Shown: piece by piece, positions 35,266 through 43,532 of the stretch
Numbering within the stretch: the stretch's first letter is position 1
How the letters are laid out: every line of letters starts with the position of its first letter
Source of the DNA: Finegoldia magna_J
GTDB lineage: Bacteria > Bacillota > Clostridia > Tissierellales > Peptoniphilaceae
NCBI RefSeq assembly: GCF_002243175.1
Contig: NZ_NDYF01000013.1
Coordinates: 1 to 64,000 of the forward strand
Reading direction: 5' to 3'
DNA: 64,000 nt
The notes under the pieces: generated by a model
The model's database searches: none
What the model was told of the DNA's origin: nothing
What the model saw: the letters and a program-made list of their open reading frames with translations, nothing else
Translations under genes and position numbers: made by a program

Positions 35266-35694
35266 TTATATTCTATTTAAGAAAAAATCGATAGCCTCAA
35301 TATATCCATCTGCGCCTTTTCCCTTGATAACTTTTTTTGCAAAAAGTGATACAAATGAAAACTTTCTAAAATCCTCTCTCTCATCAACATCTGACAAATG
35401 CACCTCAACTGTATCAATATCCACAGCTTTCAATGCGTCCAAAATCGCAACAGATGTATGCGTATATGCCGCAGGATTTATGATTATTCCGTCTGCTTTT
35501 TTGTAAGCACTTTGAATAATATCCACGATTTCTCCCTCGTGATTTGACTGATAAAACTCTACATCTATTTGATTTTTTGCACAGTATAATTTTATCTTGG
35601 ATTCAATGTCTTGTAATGTCAGCTTACCATAAATTTCAGGTTCTCTTATGCCAAGCATATTTAAATTGGGTCCATTAATAATATATAGCTTCAT
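35266..35694 (-). CDS. aroQ: 3-dehydroquinate dehydratase, type II
   Basis: This 142-aa enzyme is the type II dehydroquinase that makes 3-dehydroshikimate. It has INGPNLNMLGIREPEIYG at the N-terminus (with the catalytic Tyr), FYQSNHEGEIVD near residue 48, INPAAYTHTS near 75, and EVHLSDVDEREDFR near 96. It overlaps aroE-aroK by 20 bases. The type II fold, not type I (AroD), is used. Confidence 0.96.
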   Translation of the reverse strand: MKLYIINGPNLNMLGIREPEIYGKLTLQDIESKIKLYCAKNQIDVEFYQSNHEGEIVDIIQSAYKKADGIIINPAAYTHTSVAILDALKAVDIDTVEVHLSDVDEREDFRKFSFVSLFAKKVIKGKGADGYIEAIDFFLNRI

Positions 35695-36886
35695 TGAAAT
35701 CCTCCACGATTAATTTGGCAGTTGTTTTTGCGTTGTAATTGTTGAAATATTTATCGCTGAATCTTCGATACAAATAATTTCTGTTTTGTCTAATCTCACG
35801 CATAGTATTTGTTTTGTAAATCGGCCTGTTTTTTCTGGATAATTTACTGTTCGGTCTGTCAATCCAATAAACAACTGAATTTTGATGAAGATAATAAAAA
35901 TTCTTCTTCACAGTTACAGCTCCTCCACCAGTTGCGATAACCAAGTTCTTTTCTTTGGAAAATTCTTCTAAAACTTTAGACTCTATTTTTCTGAAATATT
36001 TTTCGCCTTGTACTGCAAATATATCGTTAATACTTCCATATCTTTGCGTGATGATTTTGTCGATATCCACAAGTTTCTTGTTAGTGTTTTTTGCGATGAT
36101 TTTAGCAACCGTACTTTTACCACTTCCAGGCATTCCAACCAGTGCAATATTCATATTTTTCGTTCTAATTTTCTGTACGATATTTTCTACAACATCATCG
36201 TCTATTTTTTTAGAAGTAAAAATCTCACACGCTTTTACAGCTTGATACACCAGCATTCGCAAACCATTGTCGTTTGGAATTTTAAGTCTATCACAATCCA
36301 TTAAAAGGGAAGTTTTGTTCGGATTATAAATCACATCGAACACAGCTTCTGGTCTGATTTTCCCTAATTTTATAACTGATTTCAAATTATTCGGATACAT
36401 TCCCACTGGAGTTGCGTTGATTAGAACGTCGCATTTTTTGTAATAATCTACATCTTCAAACTTATGCTCACCTTTTCGTGAAATCACTTTAATAGTTCTT
36501 GCTTGAAGTCTTTTCGCACACTCTACGGCTGTTTTACTAGTCGCACCATCACCTAAAATCACGACTTCCTTACCTTTCAAATCGACAATTCGACTAATCA
36601 TATACTCCATTCCGTCGATGTCGGTGTTATATCCTTTGATAGTATCAGAAAATTTAATCGTATTTACGCATCCGATTTTTTTCGCGTCTTCACTCATTTC
36701 GTCCAAGTATTTTATGACGTCTTCCTTGTACGGAATAGTTACATTTATTCCATTGATATCCTTTCTTTTGAAAAATTTATCCAAATCATCTTCTTCAAAA
36801 TATTCGTATTTGTAGTATCCTAATAGTTCGTGAATTTCTTTGGAATAACTATGCTTTAAAGATTTTCCTAATAATCCGTATTTCAT
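35675..36886 (-). CDS. aroE: Fused shikimate dehydrogenase-shikimate kinase
   Basis: This 403-aa protein fuses two successive shikimate steps. Residues 1-244 are shikimate dehydrogenase AroE: YGLLGKSLKHSYS, NVTIPYKE with the catalytic Lys, GCVNTIK, GDGATSKTAV for NADP, and NATPVGMYPN. Residues 245-403 are shikimate kinase AroK: VGMPGSGKSTVAKIIA as Walker A, VDIDK for shikimate binding, and ATGGGAV, with a C-terminal RxxxYLYRRF. AroE and AroK are separate in most bacteria. It overlaps the chorismate mutase gene by four bases and aroQ by 20. Confidence 0.95.
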   Translation of the reverse strand: MKYGLLGKSLKHSYSKEIHELLGYYKYEYFEEDDLDKFFKRKDINGINVTIPYKEDVIKYLDEMSEDAKKIGCVNTIKFSDTIKGYNTDIDGMEYMISRIVDLKGKEVVILGDGATSKTAVECAKRLQARTIKVISRKGEHKFEDVDYYKKCDVLINATPVGMYPNNLKSVIKLGKIRPEAVFDVIYNPNKTSLLMDCDRLKIPNDNGLRMLVYQAVKACEIFTSKKIDDDVVENIVQKIRTKNMNIALVGMPGSGKSTVAKIIAKNTNKKLVDIDKIITQRYGSINDIFAVQGEKYFRKIESKVLEEFSKEKNLVIATGGGAVTVKKNFYYLHQNSVVYWIDRPNSKLSRKNRPIYKTNTMREIRQNRNYLYRRFSDKYFNNYNAKTTAKLIVEDFNEAIYY

Positions 36887-37134
36887 TTCAAATTATCCTG
36901 AATTTTTTTTGATTCTAGTAAAATTTTGGATTCAACTTCCTTTATATTGTCGCGGTATTTTAAATTTGTTTGTTCTATTTTTTCAAATATTTCCTTTTCT
37001 CTCGATTTGTCTTCTGTCTCAATATTATTCTTTGATTTAAAATCTCCAATTTCAGAACAAATCTCAAATCTTTTCTCTAATAATCCGGCGATTTCAGAAT
37101 CAATTTTATCTATTTCTTTTCTAAATTTTTCCAT
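36883..37134 (-). CDS. Chorismate mutase, AroQ class
   Basis: This 83-aa all-helical protein is a short AroQ-type chorismate mutase that makes prephenate. The N-terminal RKEIDKIDSEIAGLLEKRFE with conserved Arg and Lys, and the following EIGDFKSKN, are typical. No prephenate dehydratase or dehydrogenase domain is attached, and neither gene is in the window. It overlaps aroC by 25 bases and aroE-aroK by four. Confidence 0.88.
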   Translation of the reverse strand: MEKFRKEIDKIDSEIAGLLEKRFEICSEIGDFKSKNNIETEDKSREKEIFEKIEQTNLKYRDNIKEVESKILLESKKIQDNLK

Positions 37135-38201
37135 CCATACTCCTTTAACAAATCGTAAATCACAAAAGCTGTGATTGACTCCATAACGCTTACGGCTCTG
37201 ATACCAATGCTTGGGTCGTGTCTTCCTTCAACAGTCAAGGTAGTGTTCGTTCTACTTCTCAAATCAACCGTATCTTGTGTTATTCCAATCGATGCTGGTG
37301 GTTTGAAAGTAACTAAGGAAATTATCGGCATTCCCGTCGAAATTCCTCCCAGTATTCCACCGTTATAATTCGTTTTTGTTTTGATTTGTTCGTTTTCTAT
37401 ATAATAGCAGTCATTCACAACAGATGCATTTGATTTGTCGAATGATTTCCCCAAACCAAATTCAACCGATTTTACTGCTCCAATTCCAAAATAGCTTTGT
37501 GACAATCTAGATTCAATCGAATCAAAAAGCGTATCTCCAACTCCCGATCTCAAATTATACACAACAGTTTCGACACTTGATCCAACGGAATCTTTTCTAT
37601 CTCTTAAACTTTCTATCTTCTTGTCTATTTTATCGATTATTTCATCGTTTATTACTTCGATTTTTTTATTTTTCAAGTAACTGTAGTCTGTAAATTTTAA
37701 ATCATCAAATCTTTCATCTACAATATCACCGAGTGAATACAAGTGGCTGAACACATAAATATCGTGTTGCTTCAAAATTTCTTTTGCAATAAATCCTGCC
37801 ACATTAATGACTGCAGTCAATCTTCCAGAAAAATGTCCACTTCCATTGATATCGTTGAAACCATTGTATCTAACAATTGCTGGATAGTCCGCATGCGATG
37901 GCCTTGGCGTATTGTAGATATTTGTGTAATCTTTTGAGTGATGATTTGAATTTTTAATCACAAAAGATAATGGAGCACCCGTTGTTGTATCATTCAATAT
38001 CCCCGACACGAACTCAACCTCATCGGATTCTTTTCTAAGTGTCGTGTTGGATTTGCCGGGAGATCTTCTTTTCATATGTGCTCTCAATTTTTCGTAGTCG
38101 ATTTTGATTCCTGAATCAACTCCATCAATCACTCCACCAATCATCGAGCCATGAGACTCTCCCCACACGGTTAACTTAACTAATTTACCTATCGATGACA
38201 T
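37110..38201 (-). CDS. aroC: Chorismate synthase
   Basis: This 363-aa enzyme makes chorismate, with reduced FMN as cofactor. Signatures are WGESHGSMIGGVIDG at the N-terminus, RRSPGKSNTTLRKE near residue 42, the RPSHADYPAIVRYNG segment near 100, and RTNTTLTVEGRHDPSIGIRAV near 320-340. It overlaps aroA by 17 bases. The length is normal. Confidence 0.96.
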   Translation of the reverse strand: MSSIGKLVKLTVWGESHGSMIGGVIDGVDSGIKIDYEKLRAHMKRRSPGKSNTTLRKESDEVEFVSGILNDTTTGAPLSFVIKNSNHHSKDYTNIYNTPRPSHADYPAIVRYNGFNDINGSGHFSGRLTAVINVAGFIAKEILKQHDIYVFSHLYSLGDIVDERFDDLKFTDYSYLKNKKIEVINDEIIDKIDKKIESLRDRKDSVGSSVETVVYNLRSGVGDTLFDSIESRLSQSYFGIGAVKSVEFGLGKSFDKSNASVVNDCYYIENEQIKTKTNYNGGILGGISTGMPIISLVTFKPPASIGITQDTVDLRSRTNTTLTVEGRHDPSIGIRAVSVMESITAFVIYDLLKEYGWKNLEKK

Positions 38202-39381
38202 CGCTACCCAACCTTTCTATTTCATCAAAAAACGATGGATAAGATTTCTTCACAGCTTGCCAATCTTTAATTTCAATTTCTTTCGTAATGATAGATGCTA
38301 TTGCAGCAGCCATTACAATTCTGTGATCATCACAAGAATTTACAACAGCAGGTTTCATTTCTGATTTGTAGATTACGAGATTATCTCCTTCTATCTCGCA
38401 GTTTACGCCGAATGATGTTAACATATCGTAAGTTGATTGAATTCTATCCGATTCTTTGAGTCTCAATCTTTTGGCGTTTTTTAGCACCGATTTGTCGCAT
38501 TTTTGAGACAAAACCACTGCCAAAATTACAAATAAATCTGGTGTTTGTGATATATCTATTTCACAGTAATCTCTGTTTTTATTTATTTTTTCTAATAATT
38601 CAACTATTTTTCTGTCTGCTTGAACTGAGACCATGTTTAAGTTCTGAACGTTTATATCTGCACCCAATTCATTTGCACACAAGAAAAACGCCGCGTTTGA
38701 CCAGTCTCCTTCTACGATTATTTTCCCAGGTGATTTTAAAGCCCCTGGTTTTACGATGACTTTATCAAATAAAATCTCGGAATCTACTCCAAATAATCTC
38801 AAACATTCTTGTGTGATTTTGATATATCCAGTAGATTCAAGTAGTGATGTCAATTTGATTTCACAGCCACCAATAAGTGGTGCAATCATCATAATCGCAG
38901 AAATATATTGGCTGGATACATCGCCAGGAAATTCGAAATCAATTTTATGAAAAGTTCCATCAACTGTAAAAGGAAGTTTATCTGCACTAAAAGTAAGACC
39001 CGATAATTTCAATTGATCCATCAATTCTTTTATCGGCCTATCTTGTAATCTTCCAGTGCATTTTACGTTAGTTTTTTGAGATAAGAAACTCACCAATGGA
39101 AGCAAAAATCTCAAAGTTGAACCCGAATCATTTACATTAATATCAGACACATCTTTTTGGAAAAACGAAGGATGAACTGTAACTTCATTTTCGTTTATGT
39201 CGATTTCTACTCCCAAATTTCTCAGACAATCAATAGTTGTCATTATATCGTTTGAGAATTCATTAATAATAATTGTTGTATCGGTATCTGCAACACTTGC
39301 TAAAATCAAAAACCTGTGTGCAAATGATTTGGAAGATATAGCATCCACTGTTCCTTGTAAATTGTCCGTTTTAATCTTCAT
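38185..39381 (-). CDS. aroA: EPSP synthase (3-phosphoshikimate 1-carboxyvinyltransferase)
   Basis: This 398-aa enzyme joins shikimate-3-phosphate and PEP. Family motifs are SKSFAHRFLILASVADTD at the N-terminus, NDSGSTLRFLLPLV near residue 83, GRLQDRPIKELMDQL near 112, and RLKESDRIQSTYDM near 324. I start at the ATG at 39381 behind GAGTGAT. A GTG nine bases upstream is a possible alternative. It overlaps aroB by 11 bases. It is not the AroB-fused AROM form. Confidence 0.95.
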   Translation of the reverse strand: MKIKTDNLQGTVDAISSKSFAHRFLILASVADTDTTIIINEFSNDIMTTIDCLRNLGVEIDINENEVTVHPSFFQKDVSDINVNDSGSTLRFLLPLVSFLSQKTNVKCTGRLQDRPIKELMDQLKLSGLTFSADKLPFTVDGTFHKIDFEFPGDVSSQYISAIMMIAPLIGGCEIKLTSLLESTGYIKITQECLRLFGVDSEILFDKVIVKPGALKSPGKIIVEGDWSNAAFFLCANELGADINVQNLNMVSVQADRKIVELLEKINKNRDYCEIDISQTPDLFVILAVVLSQKCDKSVLKNAKRLRLKESDRIQSTYDMLTSFGVNCEIEGDNLVIYKSEMKPAVVNSCDDHRIVMAAAIASIITKEIEIKDWQAVKKSYPSFFDEIERLGSDVIDR

Positions 39382-40402
39382 AAATATCACTCAAAACCTT
39401 TTTGTAATCCGATTTGTTCATACTCAAAACCGTACAATCTCCAATTTCTTCGGAAACTATCAAACTAATCATGTCTTTTGTGTTTTTCTTATCGCGAAGG
39501 CTAACTTCATAGACATCTTCCTCAGAATAATCGTAATTATAATTCAAATTATACATTTTCAAAACTTCCAAGATTCTGTCGTAATCCTTGCTGTATTTTT
39601 TCGCCATACACTTCATTCCGAAAGCTACGGCATGTCCATGCATAACATTATAATCGGACAGTTTTTCGACAGCATGTCCCAATGTGTGCCCGTAATTTAA
39701 TAATCTTCTCAAATTTTGCTCCAATTTGTCTTGGAGGACGATATCTTTTTTAATGCTCACACAAATCTCCACAATTTCCGATAAATCGCTTTGTTTAGTG
39801 TATCTTTTGGAACTTATCATGTCGAATAATTCTTCATCAAAACAAATCGCGTATTTGATAATTTCCCCGAAACCATCTTCAAACACGTAATCGTCTAAAG
39901 TTTTCAACAAAAGTGGATCAATAATGCAAAGCTTTGGATCCTTGAACGCTCCTATCAAGTTTTTCCCAGTTGGCAAATCAATCCCAGTTTTAGACCCTAC
40001 GGATGAATCTACCATTGACAAAACAGTCGTAGGAATTTGAATGAAATCAATCCCACGCATAAAAGTCGCAGCTACAAAACCAGCCAAATCTCCAACGACT
40101 CCTCCACCAAAAGCAATCACAGTGTCATTTCTGTGATAAGACATACTCATGTAAGTCATTATTTTTTCGTACTCTGATAAGCTTTTGGAAGATTCTCCTG
40201 GTTTTATAACGTAAAATTCATGTTCAATCTCCAATTCATCTAATAAAATATCCAGTGTTTTGTGGTGATACCTATCGACATTTTCATCGGTAATAATAAT
40301 CGCTTTTGATTTTATGAAATTTTTCAAATAATCGCGTGATAGATTCAAAGCATCAAGACCAACTATTAAATCGTAATTTTTGACATTTATTACTGAATAC
40401 AT
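39371..40402 (-). CDS. aroB: 3-dehydroquinate synthase
   Basis: This 343-aa enzyme closes DAHP to dehydroquinate using NAD+ and zinc. It has FGGGVVGDLAGFVAATFMRG near residue 97, IPTTVLSMVDSSVGSKTGID near 122, and zinc ligands in EIIKY, NYGHTLGHAVE and HGHAVAFGM. It overlaps aroF by 13 bases. The length is normal. Confidence 0.96.
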   Translation of the reverse strand: MYSVINVKNYDLIVGLDALNLSRDYLKNFIKSKAIIITDENVDRYHHKTLDILLDELEIEHEFYVIKPGESSKSLSEYEKIMTYMSMSYHRNDTVIAFGGGVVGDLAGFVAATFMRGIDFIQIPTTVLSMVDSSVGSKTGIDLPTGKNLIGAFKDPKLCIIDPLLLKTLDDYVFEDGFGEIIKYAICFDEELFDMISSKRYTKQSDLSEIVEICVSIKKDIVLQDKLEQNLRRLLNYGHTLGHAVEKLSDYNVMHGHAVAFGMKCMAKKYSKDYDRILEVLKMYNLNYNYDYSEEDVYEVSLRDKKNTKDMISLIVSEEIGDCTVLSMNKSDYKKVLSDIYED

Positions 40403-41391
40403 TGCCTTAATTTCCTTACTTTTCTCATTATAGTTCTAAATCTTTCGCAAGTGACAGATTGTGGTCCATCGCTTAGAGCATTTTCTGGATCGTTGTGCAC
40501 TTCAATCATAAGTCCGTCGCAACCTGCCGCAGTCGATGCAAGTGATAGCGGTTCTATCAAAGTGTATTTACCACTCGCATGTGATGGATCCATTATAATA
40601 GGAAGTTGTGACAATTCCTTCATCACAGAAATAGCAGAAATATCCAATGTATTTCTAGTGTAATTTTCAAAAGTTCGAATTCCTCTCTCACACAATACGA
40701 CATTTTCGTTGCCACCAGTCATAATGTACTCTGCGCTCATTATCCATTCCTTGTAAGTAGCACTCAAACCTCTCTTTAGTAAAATTGGCTTATCTGAATG
40801 TCCCAACTCTTTAAGCAAGGAATAATTTTGCATATTTCTAGCTCCAACTTGCAACATATCGACATCGTTGAAATAATCCAAATCAGACAAATCCATTATC
40901 TCTGTAATAATTGGAAGTCCAGTTTCTTTTTTTGCTTGGATTAACAAATCGATTCCCTTTTTGCCTAATCCTTGGAAAGCATAAGGCGAAGATCTAGGCT
41001 TAAAAGCTCCGCCTCTAAGGATATTTGCTCCGTTTTCTTTCACGCTTTTAGCAATGGTAATAATCTGTTCCTCGCTCTCAACAGAACAAGGTCCTGCCAT
41101 CACGCAGAAATTTCCGTCACCTATTTTTACACCATCTACATCGACAATTTTAGGTTGTGGATGGTATTTTTTGTTTGCCTTACTAAAAGGTTCTTCAATT
41201 CTAATAACCTTATCCACAATATCAAAGCGTGATATTAGCTTCTCATCAATGCTTGAAGTATCTCCTATTAAAGAAATAATCGTGTATCTATCACCAACAG
41301 TCTCATCAACTCTGACGTTTTGTTCATTTAAAAAATCTATTAGTTTTTTTACTTCCTTTTCGTTAGGATTTCTTTTTAATTTTACAATCAT
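40390..41391 (-). CDS. aroF: DAHP synthase, AroF type with N-terminal ACT-like domain
   Basis: This 333-aa enzyme catalyses the first shikimate step. Residues 1-68 form a ferredoxin/ACT-like regulatory domain, as in the Thermotoga-type (type I-beta) enzyme. The catalytic barrel has CVMAGPCSVESEEQI near residue 95, GGAFKPRSSPYAFQG near 125, and the DPSHASGKY and CDGLMIEVH segments towards the end. It is the first gene of the aroF-aroB-aroA-aroC-mutase-aroE/K-aroQ operon. The ACT-like domain suggests feedback by tyrosine, phenylalanine or prephenate. Confidence 0.94.
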   Translation of the reverse strand: MIVKLKRNPNEKEVKKLIDFLNEQNVRVDETVGDRYTIISLIGDTSSIDEKLISRFDIVDKVIRIEEPFSKANKKYHPQPKIVDVDGVKIGDGNFCVMAGPCSVESEEQIITIAKSVKENGANILRGGAFKPRSSPYAFQGLGKKGIDLLIQAKKETGLPIITEIMDLSDLDYFNDVDMLQVGARNMQNYSLLKELGHSDKPILLKRGLSATYKEWIMSAEYIMTGGNENVVLCERGIRTFENYTRNTLDISAISVMKELSQLPIIMDPSHASGKYTLIEPLSLASTAAGCDGLMIEVHNDPENALSDGPQSVTCERFRTIMRKVRKLRQCIQ

Positions 41392-41483
41392 AATTTTCTC
41401 CGATAATCTTATTCTATTAATAGTATATCAAAACTAAGAAATTTAGTATAATATAAGTAGAGAAATTTAGAAAGAGTGATAAT

Positions 41484-41855
41484 ATGATAGAATCAAACGA
41501 TTGGCTACTAAAACAAATCAATGTGGTCAGTGAATTTTTGCAAAAATTATTTACAGATATGGAAAAAGGTAGAAAATTAAATGAGAATGAACAATACCAA
41601 AAAGATTCATTCGAATTTGAAAGATTGTTGGAAAATCTAATCGAAGAAGATAGAATAAACGATGCTGAAAATATTTTGTTCGAAAAGCTAGAAACAAATA
41701 ATCTTATGTATGCAACAATCGCAACGAGATTTTATGACAAATTAAAAGGACTTTCGGATGAAAAACTTCAAAAATCAAACTACAGTCGTGACGAAATCCT
41801 ACAAGGATTAAACGATATGTGTGATATGTTTGGTTTGGAAATATTCAAGGGATAA
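41484..41855 (+). CDS. Small helical protein, DUF6483-like
   Basis: This 123-aa acidic, wholly helical protein fits the DUF6483 group of Firmicutes proteins of unknown function: the IESNDWLLKQINVVSEFLQKL start, then LLENLIEEDRINDAENILFEKL and DEILQGLNDMCDMFGLE. There is no signal peptide or membrane segment. A TATAAT-like box and an AGAAAGAGTGA site precede the ATG. It diverges from aroF and converges with the adenylyltransferase-like gene over a shared terminator. Confidence 0.6.
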   Translation: MIESNDWLLKQINVVSEFLQKLFTDMEKGRKLNENEQYQKDSFEFERLLENLIEEDRINDAENILFEKLETNNLMYATIATRFYDKLKGLSDEKLQKSNYSRDEILQGLNDMCDMFGLEIFKG

Positions 41856-41886
41856 AAAAAGCTGGTTTTTATAAACCAGTTTTTTT
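41854..41886. terminator. Bidirectional terminator
   Basis: A CTGGTTT/AAACCAG stem (41862-41868 with 41873-41879) is flanked by an A-run on the left and T-run on the right, so it can end both the plus-strand DUF6483-like gene and the minus-strand adenylyltransferase-like gene. Confidence 0.9.
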
Positions 41887-42733
41887 AATCGTATGATCTT
41901 TGCCATATATCTCTAATTTTTTGCATTATATCACGGTCAACTCTCTTAGGATATTCATATCCAAGAAGCTCTGCGACATGAAGTCCTTGTTTTCTAAAAA
42001 GGTCACACGATTTGAACAATGTACTCCAAAGATTCTCTATTTCAGGAAGTGGATATGTTTGCAAATATCTTTCATAATGATCTTTTGGAAGATAAGTCTT
42101 GATATATTCGTAATTGTATCCTATATTAACATTGAAGTCGTAATTACTACCAATATAGTAACCCGTCATTTTATCTACGTTCTCTCTGACATGATAAAAC
42201 ATTTGAATGGCGTAGATTTCTTCTTTTCTGTACAAACCTTTTGCAACATTTAACGAATTGATGAACATTTGATTAACTAGCGATTCAAATTCATGTTTAG
42301 TTGGCTTTAATTGTCTGAAACAAACATCTGATTTGGTACTATTGCCAACTAAAACTTGGTCTTTGTCTACTAAAATTTCCGCTTGGCTATCTTCATTAAT
42401 ATAAGCTTGCATCGTGTTTTCCTTAATGAAAAATATTCTGATTTTAGAAATATCATTAAGCACAATAGTGTAGCTGATATTGTGAGGATTAATTTTATTT
42501 GTGTAGGTTAATTTGTCAGATTTTTCTAACATTAACACATCACCGAATAAACTTTCAATGAAGTGTGAATCCTTAAACTTTTCAAAATCACTTACTCCGA
42601 ATACAAAATGATAATCTGTGTTTTCGTCTTTTTTTAAAGTAGGATTAAGTCTTCTTCCCGTTTCAATAAGACTTCTAACTTCTTCATTTTCTTTTGAAAA
42701 TTCCATAACCGTATTTTTAATATTATTAACCAT
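41885..42733 (-). CDS. AadK-like protein with lost catalytic acids
   Basis: This 282-aa protein matches the aminoglycoside 6-adenylyltransferase (AadK) family along its length, best in its C-terminal half: VAKGLYRKEEIYAIQMFYHV, NYEYIKTYLP and FRKQGLHVAELLGYEYP. In the nucleotidyltransferase site, the usual GSR is TGR (residues 25-27) and the D-Y-D pair is D-Y-H at 40-42. The third Asp region reads KIRIF with Arg99 in place of Asp. An active adenylyltransferase needs those acids, so it is probably not an aminoglycoside-modifying enzyme. It follows a HAD phosphatase gene by five bases. Confidence 0.7.
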   Translation of the reverse strand: MVNNIKNTVMEFSKENEEVRSLIETGRRLNPTLKKDENTDYHFVFGVSDFEKFKDSHFIESLFGDVLMLEKSDKLTYTNKINPHNISYTIVLNDISKIRIFFIKENTMQAYINEDSQAEILVDKDQVLVGNSTKSDVCFRQLKPTKHEFESLVNQMFINSLNVAKGLYRKEEIYAIQMFYHVRENVDKMTGYYIGSNYDFNVNIGYNYEYIKTYLPKDHYERYLQTYPLPEIENLWSTLFKSCDLFRKQGLHVAELLGYEYPKRVDRDIMQKIRDIWQRSYD

Positions 42734-42738
42734 TCAAA

Positions 42739-43383
42739 TCACCTATCATTTTGATTAATCACAAATTTATACACATCAATTGGATTATCTGCAACAAAAA
42801 CCGCATTTTTATATTCCTCTGCATTTCCAAATCCATATCCTGCAGCAATTGATTTAATATTGTTAAGTCTTGCCCCTTCAATATCGTGATGTCTATCTCC
42901 AACCATAATCGATTCTTCTGGTTTTATGCCAGTTTTATCTATCAAATAAGCAATTACATCTTCTTTTTCAACTCTAGATTGATCCATAGTCGCACCAGCA
43001 GTATACGAAAAATATTTCAACAAATTATTATCCGAAAGAATTTTTCTAGCCGATGATTCAACTTTACTTGTCGCCAAATAAATTTTATATCCCTCATCAT
43101 AAAATTTGTCTATAGTTTCTACAATTCCATCGTAGAGTTCCATTTCTTTCATGCCTTTTTCGAAATAGTAATCCCTGAAATCTTCAATTCTTTCTTTGGA
43201 TTCAGTCTCACTAAATCCCAACTCCATGTAACTGTCTTTTAAAGGTGGTCCAATAAAAGATATGAGCTTACTTTCATCGTATTTAAAATTTATTTTATCC
43301 AAACTAAACTTAACAGCATTTACTATTCCCTCATAAGAATTCGTAATAGTACCATCAAGATCAAATAATATATTCTTAATCAT
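42739..43383 (-). CDS. HAD-family phosphatase, Gph/PpaX-like
   Basis: This 214-aa haloacid-dehalogenase-type phosphatase has motif I FDLDGTITNS (residues 7-16) and a helical cap. Motif II is YLATSK near 99, and motif IV is MVGDRHHDIEGARLNNI near 160. This resembles phosphoglycolate phosphatase and PpaX. The substrate is unknown. It is the first gene of a pair with the AadK-like gene, and a GAGAGGGGAATT site precedes the ATG. Confidence 0.88.
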   Translation of the reverse strand: MIKNILFDLDGTITNSYEGIVNAVKFSLDKINFKYDESKLISFIGPPLKDSYMELGFSETESKERIEDFRDYYFEKGMKEMELYDGIVETIDKFYDEGYKIYLATSKVESSARKILSDNNLLKYFSYTAGATMDQSRVEKEDVIAYLIDKTGIKPEESIMVGDRHHDIEGARLNNIKSIAAGYGFGNAEEYKNAVFVADNPIDVYKFVINQNDR

Positions 43384-43507
43384 AATTCCCCTCTCAATTT
43401 ATTATATCATAGCAAATTTCCTGTGGTGTAATTATAAATTAATTTTAACACCAATGATTATTTTATCATATATTTGATATTGTGTTTGAATTTTGGGCAA
43501 AACAAAA

Positions 43508-43524
43508 CCCCGCACATGGCGGGG
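43508..43524 (-). terminator. Terminator of the opp operon
   Basis: A 6-bp GC-only stem (CCCCGC with GCGGGG) is followed by TTTTGTTTTG on the minus strand, directly after the oppF stop codon. It is the strongest terminator in the region. Confidence 0.92.
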
Positions 43525-43532
43525 AATATAAT

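Noticed and set aside
41885..42733. Calling the AadK-like gene an antibiotic resistance gene
   Set aside because: Catalytic acidic residues are missing, so the label would be misleading.
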